Shown here: one piece after another, positions 8,942 to 16,067 of the stretch
How the letters are laid out: each line of letters begins with the position of its first letter
How positions within the stretch are numbered: position 1 is the stretch's first letter
Source: Nodosilinea sp. FACHB-141
GTDB lineage: Bacteria > Cyanobacteriota > Cyanobacteriia > Phormidesmidales > Phormidesmidaceae
Assembly (NCBI RefSeq): GCF_014696135.1
Contig: NZ_JACJPP010000009.1
Location: 1 to 32,849, forward strand
DNA length: 32,849 nt
Direction: 5' to 3'
Position numbers and translations under genes: made by a program
Notes under the pieces: generated by a model
The model's input: the letters and a program-made list of their open reading frames with translations, nothing else
What the model was told of the DNA's origin: nothing
Database searches by the model: none

Positions 8942-10325
8942 ATGGCAGAGCATTTTTCAACTACCCCGGTAGCGGAGGAGCGATCGCCCGATGCCGATTC
9001 TGTAGATGTGGGAGCAAAGCCAAGGCGCTGGCTGCGCTGGCCCCTGTGGCTTTGGCTGCTGGGCCTGCTGGGCTTGCTGGGGCTGGTGCCGATTGTCGGC
9101 CCGCGAATAGGGTTGGTGCTGCCGCCCCCCAAACGCGAGGCGGCGAGCCGTGGTCTCAACGCCTTGACCCAGCCGGTCGAAACCGCTGCGGTGACAGTGC
9201 GGGTAGAGGGGCGGGGCAGCGTGGTGGCGGTGACTACGGTAAATCTAAGCCCCAAGACCGCAGGCCGATTGGAGGCGCTCTATGTAGATCAGGGGGCCAT
9301 GGTGGCGGCGGGGCACGTGCTAGCCCGCATGGAGGTAGGCACGCTGGAAGCCGAAGGCCCAGCGCCGCGCCCAGCTAGCCCAGGCTGAAGCTGAGTACGA
9401 TCGCACCGTAGCAGGCAATCGGCCCGAGGCAATTCGTCGGGCTGAGTCGCAGGTGGCCTCAGCCCAGTCGCAGGTGGCGTTGGCGGTAAGTCAGCGCGAT
9501 CGCTTTCGTGACCTGGCAGCCCATGGGGCGATTTCTCAAAACGAGCTAGCTCAGTACGAAACCGAGGCCCGTAGCGCTGAGGCTAGTCTGAATGAAGCGC
9601 AGCAGCAGCTAGCCGAAACCGCTCGCGGCGCTCGCCCGGAAGAGATTGAGGCGTCGGCGGCGGCGGTGGCAGCGGCCAGGGCTCAGGTCGAGATTATTCA
9701 CACTCAGCTGGGTGAGGCGACGATTCGGGCTCCGTTTGGTGGGGTGGTGACGCAGACCTATGCAACGGTGGGGGCGATCGTAACGCCGACGACCAGCGCA
9801 TCACCGACGGCTTCGGCCACGTCTAGCTCAATTTTGGCCCTGTCTTCGGGGCTGGAGGTGGAGGTGGAAGTGGCAGAGGCGAGCATTGGTCAGGTTGCGG
9901 TGGGGCAAACGGTGGAGATTGTAGCGGATGCTTTTCCTCAGGAGCCTTTTCAGGGCCGGGTGAAGCGGATTGCGCCGGAGGCGCTGATTGAAAATAACGT
10001 CACGGTGTTTCAGGTGACGGTGGAGCTGCAAACAGGGCTGGATCGGCTGCGGTCGGGGATGACGGTGGCGGCGACGTTTGTGGGCGAGACGGTGGCGGAG
10101 GCGCTGCTGGTGCCGACGGTGGCGATCGCGACTGAGAATGGCCAGCTGGGGGTGCGGGTGGCGGATGCGGCAGGCAATCCGGTTTTTCGGCCGGTGACGG
10201 TGGGGCTGACGCAGGGGGGAAAGACGCAGATTTTGACGGGGGTGGAGGGGGGCGATCGCGTTTTTTTGGATATGCCAAGGGAGGAGGGGGGATCGCCGTT
10301 TAGTCCGCCGTCGCCGCCGGGTTGA
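8942..10325 (+). pseudogene. HlyD/MacA-type efflux adaptor with a +1 frameshift
   Basis: Starts at ATG 8942 (open frame upstream to 8789 is not needed). Residues about 35-55 form one membrane anchor, followed by a biotinyl-lipoyl-like segment (L-S-P-K-T-A-G-R-L-E-A-L-Y-V-D-Q-G). The frame ends at a TGA near 9388. Removing one G at 9356/9357 joins L-E-A-E to A-Q-R-R-A-Q-L-A-Q-A-E-A-E, restoring the coiled-coil hairpin and the lipoyl and beta-barrel half through to TGA 10325. This would be an adaptor linking an ABC permease to an outer-membrane channel, like DevB/MacA. The repaired length is about 460 residues. The lesion is a single-base insertion beside a G-C run; sequencing error is possible. 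Confidence 0.85.
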
Positions 10326-10438
10326 GGCGGCGCGCAATTGGGGTCAAAAGCCAAGTCTGCCGCTGGGGCCATTTCGCAGGCCCCAGGCCCCCATCGAGAA
10401 TGGCGTTCCGCCGCCCTTCACCCTACGGAAAGGACTGA

Positions 10439-10472
10439 CTGATCATCGGTTTAAACCTCTGTTCTGCGAATG
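10439..10472 (+). repeat. 34-nt inverted repeat, left copy
   Basis: It begins CTGATCATCGG and ends CTGCGAATG. It matches the reverse complement of 12588-12621 at 32 of 34 positions by eye. The two copies enclose the permease and ATPase genes. Confidence 0.75.
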
Positions 10473-10490
10473 GGCCTTTGGGCAACTGCG

Positions 10491-10632
10491 ATCCACCTCA
10501 TCCCGCATTCACACCCTCCTCATCTTCCCAGCCTTCCTCATCTTCTCCCCACCTTCCCTACCCCCTACTCCCTCACGCCCTACCCCCCCACTCCCTCACC
10601 CACCCACCCGCCTACTCATCCACCCATCTACC
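10491..10632 (+). repeat. C-rich short-period low-complexity tract
   Basis: Dominated by CCTCATC, ACTCCCT and CACCCAC words with almost no G. The same style recurs at about 21141-21200 and, on the minus strand, at about 7245-7295. It resembles the short tandem repeats scattered in cyanobacterial intergenic DNA. Confidence 0.6.
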
Positions 10633-10635
10633 CCT

Positions 10636-11865
10636 ATGTCTCTCAACCTTCTTGAAAACGCCACGATGGCTGTCAAAACGCTGAACGCTAACCGGATGCG
10701 TAGTGGCTTGACGATGCTGGGGATTGTGATTGGCAATGCGTCGGTGATTGCGATGGTTGCGGTGGGGTAGGGGGCGCAGAGTTTTGTGACGCGGCAGTTT
10801 GAGGCGTTAGGGACGAATGTGCTGTTTGTGACGCCGGGGGATGCGCAGCGGGGGCCACAGGCGGGGGTGGCGCGGGCGGATACGCTAACGCTGGCGGATG
10901 CGGAGGCGATCGCAGCGGAAGTCTTAGCTATCCAGGCGGTGTCGCCGGAGAAGAGTGAGCGGCTGCGGGTGACCCAGGGTGCGGCTGAGACCCAAGCCAA
11001 TGTGATTGGCACTACGGCAGACTACCCAGTGGTGCGAAATGGGACAGTGGATCAGGGACGATTTTTGCACCCGGTGGATGCCCAGGGGGGCTTAACAGTG
11101 GCGGTGTTGGGCAGCGAAGCAGCAAAGATTTTGTTCGGCAGCCAAGACCCGCTCAATCAACGGATTCGTATTGATGGGGTGGGTTTTACGGTGGTGGGGG
11201 TGGCGGCGGCTCGGGGGTTATCCTTTGGTCAAAACCAGGATGAGGCGATTTACATTCCGATTAAGGCGATGGTGAACCAGATTACGGGGCTGGAGGTAGG
11301 CCAAACCAGCCCCACGGTGCAGACGATCGCCGTGTCGGCCCGCAGCGAGGCCGATACCAGTGCCGCCCAGTACCAGATCACCAACCTGCTGCGCCTGCGC
11401 CACGAGCTGCGCGATCGCGACGACGACTTTACGGTGCAGAGCCAGCAAGAATTGCTGGCTACGGCGGCCAGTGTATCCGACATTTTGGTGCTGTTGCTGG
11501 GGTTTACGGCCAGCATTTCGCTGCTGGTGGGGGGCATTGGCATTATGAGCATCATGCTGGTGTCGGTCACCGAGCGCACCCAGGAGATTGGTCTGCGTAA
11601 GGCGATCGGGGCCAAGGGCTCAGGCCTAATGGCCCAGTTCACCATCGAGGCGGTAATTTTGGCGGTGACCGGCGGGCTGGTGGGCGTGGCGTTTGGTGCT
11701 GGCGGCGTTGGGTTAGTGGCGCTGCTGAGCCCGCTGGAAGCGGCGGTGAGCTGGGTGGCGATCGCCCTTTCCTTTTCAGTCTCTGGCGGCATTGGCTTGG
11801 TGTTTGGCGTTTTGCCTGCCCGCCGCGCCGCCCAGCTCGACCCCATCGTTGCCCTGCGGAGCTAA
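10636..11865 (+). pseudogene. MacB/DevC-type ABC permease interrupted by in-frame TAG
   Basis: ATG 10636 opens a 409-codon frame broken only by TAG at 10768-10770. Codons around it read V-A-V-G-stop-G-A-Q, where this family normally has Glu (V-x-x-G-E-G-A-Q), so a single G-to-T change (GAG to TAG) explains it. Upstream is the first membrane helix (residues about 25-45). After it come the MacB-type periplasmic domain and the FtsX domain with three helices and the E-R-T-Q-E-I-G-L-R-K-A-I-G-A coupling loop. A GTG at 10786 could restart, but would lack the first helix. It overlaps functionally with the ATPase 3 nt downstream. Codon choice changes near 11340, from GCG/ACG-rich to GCC/ACC-rich. Confidence 0.87.
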
Positions 11866-11868
11866 ACC

Positions 11869-12609
11869 ATGGCCCTCATCGAACTCGATCGCGTCAGCAA
11901 AACCTACGGCAGCGGCGAACTCACCGTCCACACCCTGCACCCCACCAGCCTCACCATTCAATCTGGGGAATACTGCGCCATTGTGGGACCATCGGGATCG
12001 GGCAAATCGACCGCCATGGCCATTCTCGGCTGCCTCGATCGCCCCACTGCGGGCACCTACCGCCTCGACGGCCACCCCTTAAACAGCCTGGGAGCCGACG
12101 CCCTAGCCGAAATCCGCAACCGCACCCTGGGCTTTGTGTTTCAGCAATTTCACCTACTGCCCCAGATCAGCGCCCTAGAGAATGTGATGCTGCCCATGGT
12201 CTACGCCAACCTGTCCAAAGCCAAACGCCGGTCGCGCGCCACCCGCGCTTTGCAAAGAGTCGGCCTCGGCAACCGCCTCCACAACCGCCCCAACCAAATC
12301 TCCGGCGGTCAGCAGCAAAGAGTCGCGATCGCCCGCGCCATCGTCAACCGCCCTAAACTCCTGCTTGCCGATGAACCCACCGGCGCCCTCGACTCCCAAA
12401 CCAGCCAAAGCGTGATGGCCATCTTCGCCGACCTTAACCGCGACGGCATGACGGTCATTATGGTCACCCACGATCGCGAAGTGGCCGAGCAGTGCGATCG
12501 CACCATCACCTTCCGCGATGGCCAGATCATGGCCGACTCCCACTCCCTAGCCCCCTCAAATAGCTCCATCAGAGATAGCAACCAACTCATTCGCAAAACA
12601 GAGGTTTGA
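11869..12609 (+). CDS. ABC transporter ATPase (MacB/LolD/DevA type)
   Basis: 246 residues, ATG 3 nt after the permease stop. Walker A G-P-S-G-S-G-K-S-T at 40-48, Q-loop Q92, signature I-S-G-G-Q-Q-Q-R at 144-151, Walker B L-L-L-A-D-E with catalytic E169, D-loop, and switch H201. All catalytic residues are intact. It would power the adjoining FtsX-type permease, coupling ATP hydrolysis to export through the HlyD-type adaptor. The last 20 or so residues exceed the family's usual end, and their codons fall inside the right copy of the 34-nt inverted repeat, so the native C-terminus may have been extended by that repeat. C-ending codons dominate, unlike the adaptor. Confidence 0.95.
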   Translation: MALIELDRVSKTYGSGELTVHTLHPTSLTIQSGEYCAIVGPSGSGKSTAMAILGCLDRPTAGTYRLDGHPLNSLGADALAEIRNRTLGFVFQQFHLLPQISALENVMLPMVYANLSKAKRRSRATRALQRVGLGNRLHNRPNQISGGQQQRVAIARAIVNRPKLLLADEPTGALDSQTSQSVMAIFADLNRDGMTVIMVTHDREVAEQCDRTITFRDGQIMADSHSLAPSNSSIRDSNQLIRKTEV

Positions 12610-12621
12610 ACCGATGATCAG
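12588..12621 (-). repeat. 34-nt inverted repeat, right copy
   Basis: Reverse complement of 10439-10472 with two mismatches. It covers the last seven codons and stop of the ATPase gene and 12 nt beyond. Outside this core the similarity falls off quickly. Confidence 0.75.
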
Positions 12622-13009
12622 CCTATTCTTTCCATTAAATGTAGCGGCTCGCAAACGATAGCCTCATACTCGCAAACGGCTTGATTTTGATCTGAGATTA
12701 AATGCCAATAGTTGGGCCGTTATGCCTACAATAAATGGCAATGAGCTCAAATTATTTGCAAGCCCCTCACAAACGGTATGTTTGGCTCAGATTAAATAGA
12801 AATGGCTCGAAGCCTTTTATGGAGTGCGATTTGGCCACTAAATCTTTGGATGGCTAGCTGCGCGCGCAGGCAACTGCTCAACCCGCAGGTCTTCAACAGG
12901 CTAGCCGATTGAGCACTCAATTTGATCGATAATCACCTCAGCTACCTCCCTGCATTGTCGTTCTGCCCATTCAAGGTCGATATTTCAGAAAACCGGTTGA
13001 TCGCAGGAG
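12622..13009. other. Gene-free region with degenerate direct repeats
   Basis: No gene seen. CTCGCAAACG occurs at 12648-12657 and 12669-12678, with CTCACAAACG at 12766-12775. AGATTAAAT lies shortly after two of these (12695 and 12789), giving a degenerate direct repeat of about 40 nt with a 97-nt period. A copy of the dispersed GGCTAGCTG repeat lies at 12852-12876. Confidence 0.45.
12852..12876. repeat. Dispersed repeat, copy 2
   Basis: Begins GGCTAGCTGCGCGCGCAGG. It equals copy 1 at 6297-6323 apart from a 2-nt gap. It lies 6.5 kb away from that copy in non-coding DNA. Confidence 0.6.
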
Positions 13010-13097
13010 GTATAACGATCGCGCTTGCCGGACGTAAACAACCCCGGCGACTCTGCTGATCCTATTAGTGCGTTCCGGTGCGGCAGGTTTGTTAGCT
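13010..13097 (-). other. attC-like recombination site 2 (integron cassette)
   Basis: Read on the minus strand, it starts 15 nt after the stop of the membrane-protein gene with A-GCTAAC (near RYYYAAC) and ends GTTATAC (near GTTRRRY). Inner boxes pair imperfectly: TAAC-12 nt-CCGG on one arm and TAAC-11 nt-CCGG on the other. Length 88 nt is within the attC range of about 57-141. Each core deviates from consensus by a base, so this is weaker than the site at 13708. Confidence 0.4.
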
Positions 13098-13112
13098 AGA
13101 AATTACAAAATG

Positions 13113-13574
13113 CTAATCGCTATCTAACGATTGCAGTTCAATACTTAAATCTCCTCTAATAAAGTCAGTACGGTTTCGTTGCAGTGATCGAAGCCCAATT
13201 AGCTCAAAGATCATGAAACCGAAAACGGCTACTGCCCCTGAAATAACAAAAGCGACACCTACCCAAGAGAGCACATTTCCAAACCAAGCCAGCAACAGCA
13301 TACTGCCAGTTATCCAAATAACTTCAATTCCAATCACTAACCAAACCGCAATAGATGTAATTTGTTTTGTATAACCAACAACGCAAACATACAGTCCAAT
13401 TCCTAGAACACACAAGCCCAAAGCTCTGAGCGCCTCTTCAGGCGAATAACCAAGCAAAGATACAGTAGTATTCATAAATACGGTAGAGAGTGATCTTGCT
13501 GCAATCGTCAATACTGCTCCATAGATGAAGCAAACAACACTGTCAACGAGAAGAGTTGTTCTGAGCGACGGCAT
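13113..13574 (-). CDS. Small four-helix membrane protein (unrecognised)
   Basis: 153 residues with a strong AAAGGAG 8 nt before the ATG. Four hydrophobic stretches are visible at about residues 8-28, 48-68, 74-97 and 102-126, then a short charged tail, so an inner-membrane protein with both ends on the same side. I do not recognise the family. It is bounded on both sides by attC-like sites, so it looks like an integron cassette gene: compact, single ORF, own ribosome site, same orientation as its neighbours on the minus strand. GC is lower than the flanking efflux and pmbA genes, in keeping with transfer. The function is unknown. Confidence 0.75.
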   Translation of the reverse strand: MPSLRTTLLVDSVVCFIYGAVLTIAARSLSTVFMNTTVSLLGYSPEEALRALGLCVLGIGLYVCVVGYTKQITSIAVWLVIGIEVIWITGSMLLLAWFGNVLSWVGVAFVISGAVAVFGFMIFELIGLRSLQRNRTDFIRGDLSIELQSLDSD

Positions 13575-13707
13575 AAGCGAACTCCTTTCCAGTTTCTAAG
13601 CTGTCGGGATTGTTACTAATTCACTGTCTATCAAAAATTATAGCTTGTAGCTGTTTTTTGCCTTGACAAGTGATTCTAAAGCCATGTTTCACATAGCTAT
13701 CGAAGCT

Positions 13708-13793
13708 ATCTAACAACTGAGTTGAGCGGCACCAGATAGTCTCGGCTGCACGATCAAAATCTCTCGATCGCCCGCTTTATCAATTGGCTAGCT
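13708..13793 (-). other. attC-like recombination site 1 (integron cassette)
   Basis: On the minus strand the element ends in GTTGTTAGAT, where GTTAGAT is a perfect GTTRRRY crossover core. Its complement reads ATCTAACAACTGAGTTGAGC, strikingly like the start of the aadA-type attC. The other end (about 13769-13793, CCCGCTTTATCAATTGGCTA) pairs with it imperfectly: CCGCT, TCA-TTG and CTAG are shared with the complementary arm. Its core is degenerate (GGCTAGC). Length is 86 nt. It lies 71 nt after the NTF2-like gene stop and before the next gene, as expected for a cassette array. Confidence 0.5.
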
Positions 13794-13864
13794 GGATACC
13801 ACCACCAATAAATCTCAACGACTCGAACGTTCGCCATTACGAAAGTCAAAGAAATCTTAGGCCT

Positions 13865-14242
13865 TCAAACCATCGCGGTAACACTGCCACTAACAATCTG
13901 CCAACCGCTTTTGCCGCTACGCCAAACTCTCATGTAGCGGTAATCACCTGAGAAAGCATTTCCTAAATACGTGCCGCTCAAGAAAATGTGAGCCGACGCA
14001 AGAGCAAAGTGTTCGCTCAAAACTCTTATTTCTAGCTCTTTAGGCACAAACTCGTGAAACTGAGTGCCACCAGTACGGTGCAAGTCCAAATCCATCGCTT
14101 TAGTTGCCAGTTCACCAGTTGGCCCAGCGAAAAGCAGGTCATTAGCAATGAGCGCATCTAATTCAGATACGTCGGAGGCTGACATTGCGGTGTAAAGTCG
14201 CGCCTCACACTCACGAATTTGGGTTTCAATTTCTGGATCCAT
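13865..14242 (-). CDS. NTF2-like / DUF4440 (SnoaL-like) protein
   Basis: 125 residues, ATG at 14242. The opening helix (I-R-E-C-E-A-R-L-Y-T-A-M-S-A-S-D), the L-D-A-L-I-A-N-D-L-L-F-x-G-P strand turn, and the closing sheet with Y-R-Y-M-R-V-W-R ... G-W-Q-I-V-S-G-S-V give the cone-shaped NTF2 fold of the DUF4440 family. Members are small cytoplasmic dimers that bind or isomerise small ligands; no catalytic assignment is possible here. Such proteins are common cargo of integron cassettes, and the attC-like site 71 nt downstream supports that origin. The gene is on the same strand as the neighbouring candidate cassette genes. Confidence 0.85.
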   Translation of the reverse strand: MDPEIETQIRECEARLYTAMSASDVSELDALIANDLLFAGPTGELATKAMDLDLHRTGGTQFHEFVPKELEIRVLSEHFALASAHIFLSGTYLGNAFSGDYRYMRVWRSGKSGWQIVSGSVTAMV

Positions 14243-14298
14243 AATAGTTAGCGCAAAAAAGGCACCGCTCGGCTTTCTGACATTTGCTGACTCAAAGA

Positions 14299-14775
14299 TT
14301 ACCTTTGGCCGCGCACAACTTGCTCTTCTGGTGGCGCACCTAGGAAGACGACGCGTACCTGTTGCGGCTGAAAAATCCCAGGGACGCTAACTTGCGCCGT
14401 CGCTTGCGGGATGGCAACACAGCGGGTAAGGGCGGATTGAGGATTGTTGGCATTCAGTGCAGTTACATAGATGGTGGCGCGGCGTCCGTGCACCTCGCTG
14501 TACGACAAAACGGGCAGCAGTGAGTCGAGACAGCCATTCAGGGTGAACTGAAGCGAAACCCGCGTTTCTGACCCCGTGACGTTATCGGCAACGGGAATGC
14601 GGACAGCTTGGATTTCGGTAATTCGACCTCCAATCGCCGTCAAGCTTTCGGTGCGAGCCGGCACCGGAATTGCTTGAGCAGTAGTGGTCGCGATTGTGGT
14701 TAAGGCTGCTGTGATGGAAAAAAGTCGAGCGACCCTAAGTACCAGACAAGAACTGTAAGACGTGGTGAAACTCAT
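14299..14775 (-). CDS. Secreted protein of unknown function
   Basis: 158 residues from ATG 14775. The N-terminus (residues 1-35) is a signal peptide: a few polar residues and an Arg, a hydrophobic alanine-rich core, and an A-Q-A-I cleavage-like site. The mature part, about 120 residues, is rich in beta-type sequence with two cysteines (N-G-C-L-D-S and T-R-C-V-A) that may form a disulfide. I do not recognise the family. The frame stays open further upstream, but those codons encode a transposase tail, so the upstream part should not be annotated as this protein. A 56-nt gap follows before the NTF2-like gene; no attC-like site was found there. Confidence 0.6.
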   Translation of the reverse strand: MSFTTSYSSCLVLRVARLFSITAALTTIATTTAQAIPVPARTESLTAIGGRITEIQAVRIPVADNVTGSETRVSLQFTLNGCLDSLLPVLSYSEVHGRRATIYVTALNANNPQSALTRCVAIPQATAQVSVPGIFQPQQVRVVFLGAPPEEQVVRGQR

Positions 14776-14958
14776 CGGTTTTTGTTCAAGATTAAGCACA
14801 GTGTTTCTAAGATAGCCAAAGCCGTAGCGAAACATGCTCTTGGCTGGGCGCCCATGCTTTTTGAGCTTCAATAGCTTGAGGTGATGGAGCCACTCACCCG
14901 TCAGGATTATCCAACACAACGCCAGCGAGAGCAAGGCTAAGCGCTCACCATCGAAAAG
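14776..14958 (-). pseudogene. C-terminal remnant of an IS4-family transposase
   Basis: Translation reads [19 protein letters not shown] ... L-K-K-H-G-R-P-A-K-S-M-F-R-Y-G ... Y-L-R-N-T-V-L-N. This is the familiar C-terminal end of cyanobacterial IS4-type transposases. About 60 residues remain; the DDE catalytic core is gone. The right end overlaps, within 10 nt, the start of the integrase remnant on the opposite strand, marking a deletion or insertion junction at about 14951-14960. Confidence 0.75.
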
Positions 14959-15200
14959 CGGTCAAACAAGCGGTGAGTTATGCGGAAATTCAGAAACGGG
15001 TTGGATGTCATACGTTTCGCCACAGTTTTGCTACCCATCTGTTACAAAATGGCTACGACATTCGTACCACGCAAGACCTCCTAGGCCACAAAAATGTGAA
15101 AATTATGATGTACACCCATGTGCTGAACCGGGGGGAGCGCAGGGTTGTCAGTCCATTAGATGATCAAGGGCTTTGTGCCCACCTACGACGGCAATGGTAG
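14952..15200 (+). pseudogene. C-terminal remnant of an integron-type tyrosine recombinase
   Basis: About 82 residues up to TAG at 15198. It keeps box [15 protein letters not shown], the L-L-G-H-K-N-V-K segment, and the nucleophilic Tyr in Y-T-H-V-L-N-R-G, followed by V-S-P-L-D. The H-V-L-N-R-G-x-x-x-V-x-S-P-L-D tail is characteristic of integron integrases (IntI). One residue is missing just before the Tyr (V-K-I-M-M-Y instead of V-K-T-T-M-I-Y). The N-terminal domain and box I Arg are absent, so it cannot be active. It points away from the candidate cassettes, as intI does in an integron. The IntI-specific insertion cannot be checked because that part is missing or ambiguous. Confidence 0.75.
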
Positions 15201-15914
15201 ATTTTTCGTCTTTGGGGTTGCACGAGTTTGCTCCTACCTGTTCTTCCATCTGCTGGTTGTCTCTGCCCTCAATACGAATTTTGGGAAACACCACCTCAGC
15301 TATGTTGAACTGCGATCGCTACCTATTTGGCAGCGGCCAAACATCGCGGTGGCTTGTCTTACTGTCGTCCAGAATTGATGTCTTGCCATTATCAGTAGCA
15401 ATGCCTTTAATCGCGACGGCCATTAGTATTTATTTTGGAGCGCTGCTGTATGCGGCTGAACAGCAGTTTTTCGGTGAGAGGTTTATCAGGTAGCGACTCT
15501 AAACGCTCTCGGTAACTCTTGCTATAGGTGCTGGCACTGACCTCGGCTACCTTAACTTCCGCATACTCTTCACCCCAGTCGCTGCACTCTTACCACCTGA
15601 GCTGCCCCCGCCTTTCTCCCGGTTGGCCCAGGTGAATTGTTCCATATTCAGGTCAGACTCAAGGCCATGGGCCTCAGCTGTGGCCATTTTTACACCGTAG
15701 GGTTAGCAAATACCCCGAGTGAGATCGTAGTCTGCTTATTGCCTCGGCCCTCACCAAGACGTTTGGCTGAGAGCCCCGTAAGACTAGCTTGCGTCCTCGC
15801 TGTAGTCCTAGCTTGATTCGGTTTAGCACCTAGTTTGCTTGTTCTATAGTCTGGTCAATGAGGTTCATGGAAAAGATGATCTAAATTTTCCACGCAGTTA
15901 TGGCATTTGGGGTC
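15201..15914. other. Degenerate region between integrase remnant and tRNA
   Basis: No intact gene is supported over about 700 nt. Short plus-strand frames (15160-15378 and 15173-15493) have no recognisable product. A broken minus-strand reading is listed separately (15407-15687). The rest shows nothing I can name. Confidence 0.5.
15407..15687 (-). pseudogene. Decayed minus-strand gene, unrecognised
   Basis: An ATG at 15687 opens 46 codons (M-A-T-A-E-A-H-G-L-E ... N-R-E-K-G-G-G-S-S-G-G-K-S) stopping at 15547. A second frame overlaps it and continues with D-W-G-E-E-Y-A-E-V-K-V-A-E-V-S ... Y-S-K-S-Y-R-E-R-L-E-S-L-P-D to a stop at 15407. The character of the two halves and their overlap suggest one gene split by a frameshift near 15570-15585. 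I do not recognise the family. Confidence 0.3.
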
Positions 15915-15954
15915 AAAAAAACTGCCCTAACTGTCGGGAAGTCGCAGCTAGGGC
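15915..15954 (-). terminator. Rho-independent terminator after tRNA-Ser
   Basis: On the minus strand GCCCTAGCTG (15954-15945) pairs with CAGTTAGGGC (15933-15924) around an 11-nt loop, and a run of seven T follows after AG. It lies about 30 nt after the 3' end of the tRNA. Confidence 0.7.
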
Positions 15955-15982
15955 TTAGGGCTGAAAGCCTTAAACCACGGTA

Positions 15983-16067
15983 CGGAGAGGGAGGGATTCG
16001 AACCCTCGTTGGGTTTCCCCAAAGCAGTTTTCGAGACTGCCGCATTCAACCACTCTGCCACCTCTCC
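15983..16067 (-). tRNA. trnS: tRNA-Ser (anticodon CGA)
   Basis: Minus-strand transcript of 85 nt. Acceptor stem GGAGAGG pairs exactly with CCTCTCC, with a G discriminator as in serine tRNAs. The anticodon stem GCAGT/ACTGC closes a 7-nt loop CTCGAAA, with anticodon CGA at 16033-16031. A long variable arm and the T-arm with GGTTCGAATCC follow. CCA is not encoded. It reads UCG codons. Confidence 0.95.

Larger units (their letters stand above)
10326..10635. other. Intergenic region with inverted repeat and C-rich tract
   Basis: The 310 nt between adaptor and permease contain the left copy of a 34-nt inverted repeat (10439-10472) and a pyrimidine-rich low-complexity tract (about 10491-10632). No gene is supported. 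The tract runs directly up to the permease ATG, leaving no Shine-Dalgarno. Confidence 0.6.

Noticed and set aside
9828..10372. Arg/His- or Pro-rich minus-strand frames opposite the adaptor
   Set aside because: Composition artefacts of a G-rich sense strand; no start signal or domain.
7322..11865. Stop-codon reassignment or readthrough as explanation for the broken efflux locus
   Set aside because: The lesions are of three kinds (TAA, TAG, frameshift), and TAA and TAG serve as normal stops elsewhere in the window.
12700..12730. GTTATGC core as a third attC
   Set aside because: No matching RYYYAAC partner or paired inner boxes at a suitable distance upstream.
14243..14298. attC between the secreted-protein and NTF2-like genes
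   Set aside because: Only 56 nt, with no GTTRRRY/RYYYAAC pair; too short and without the stem.
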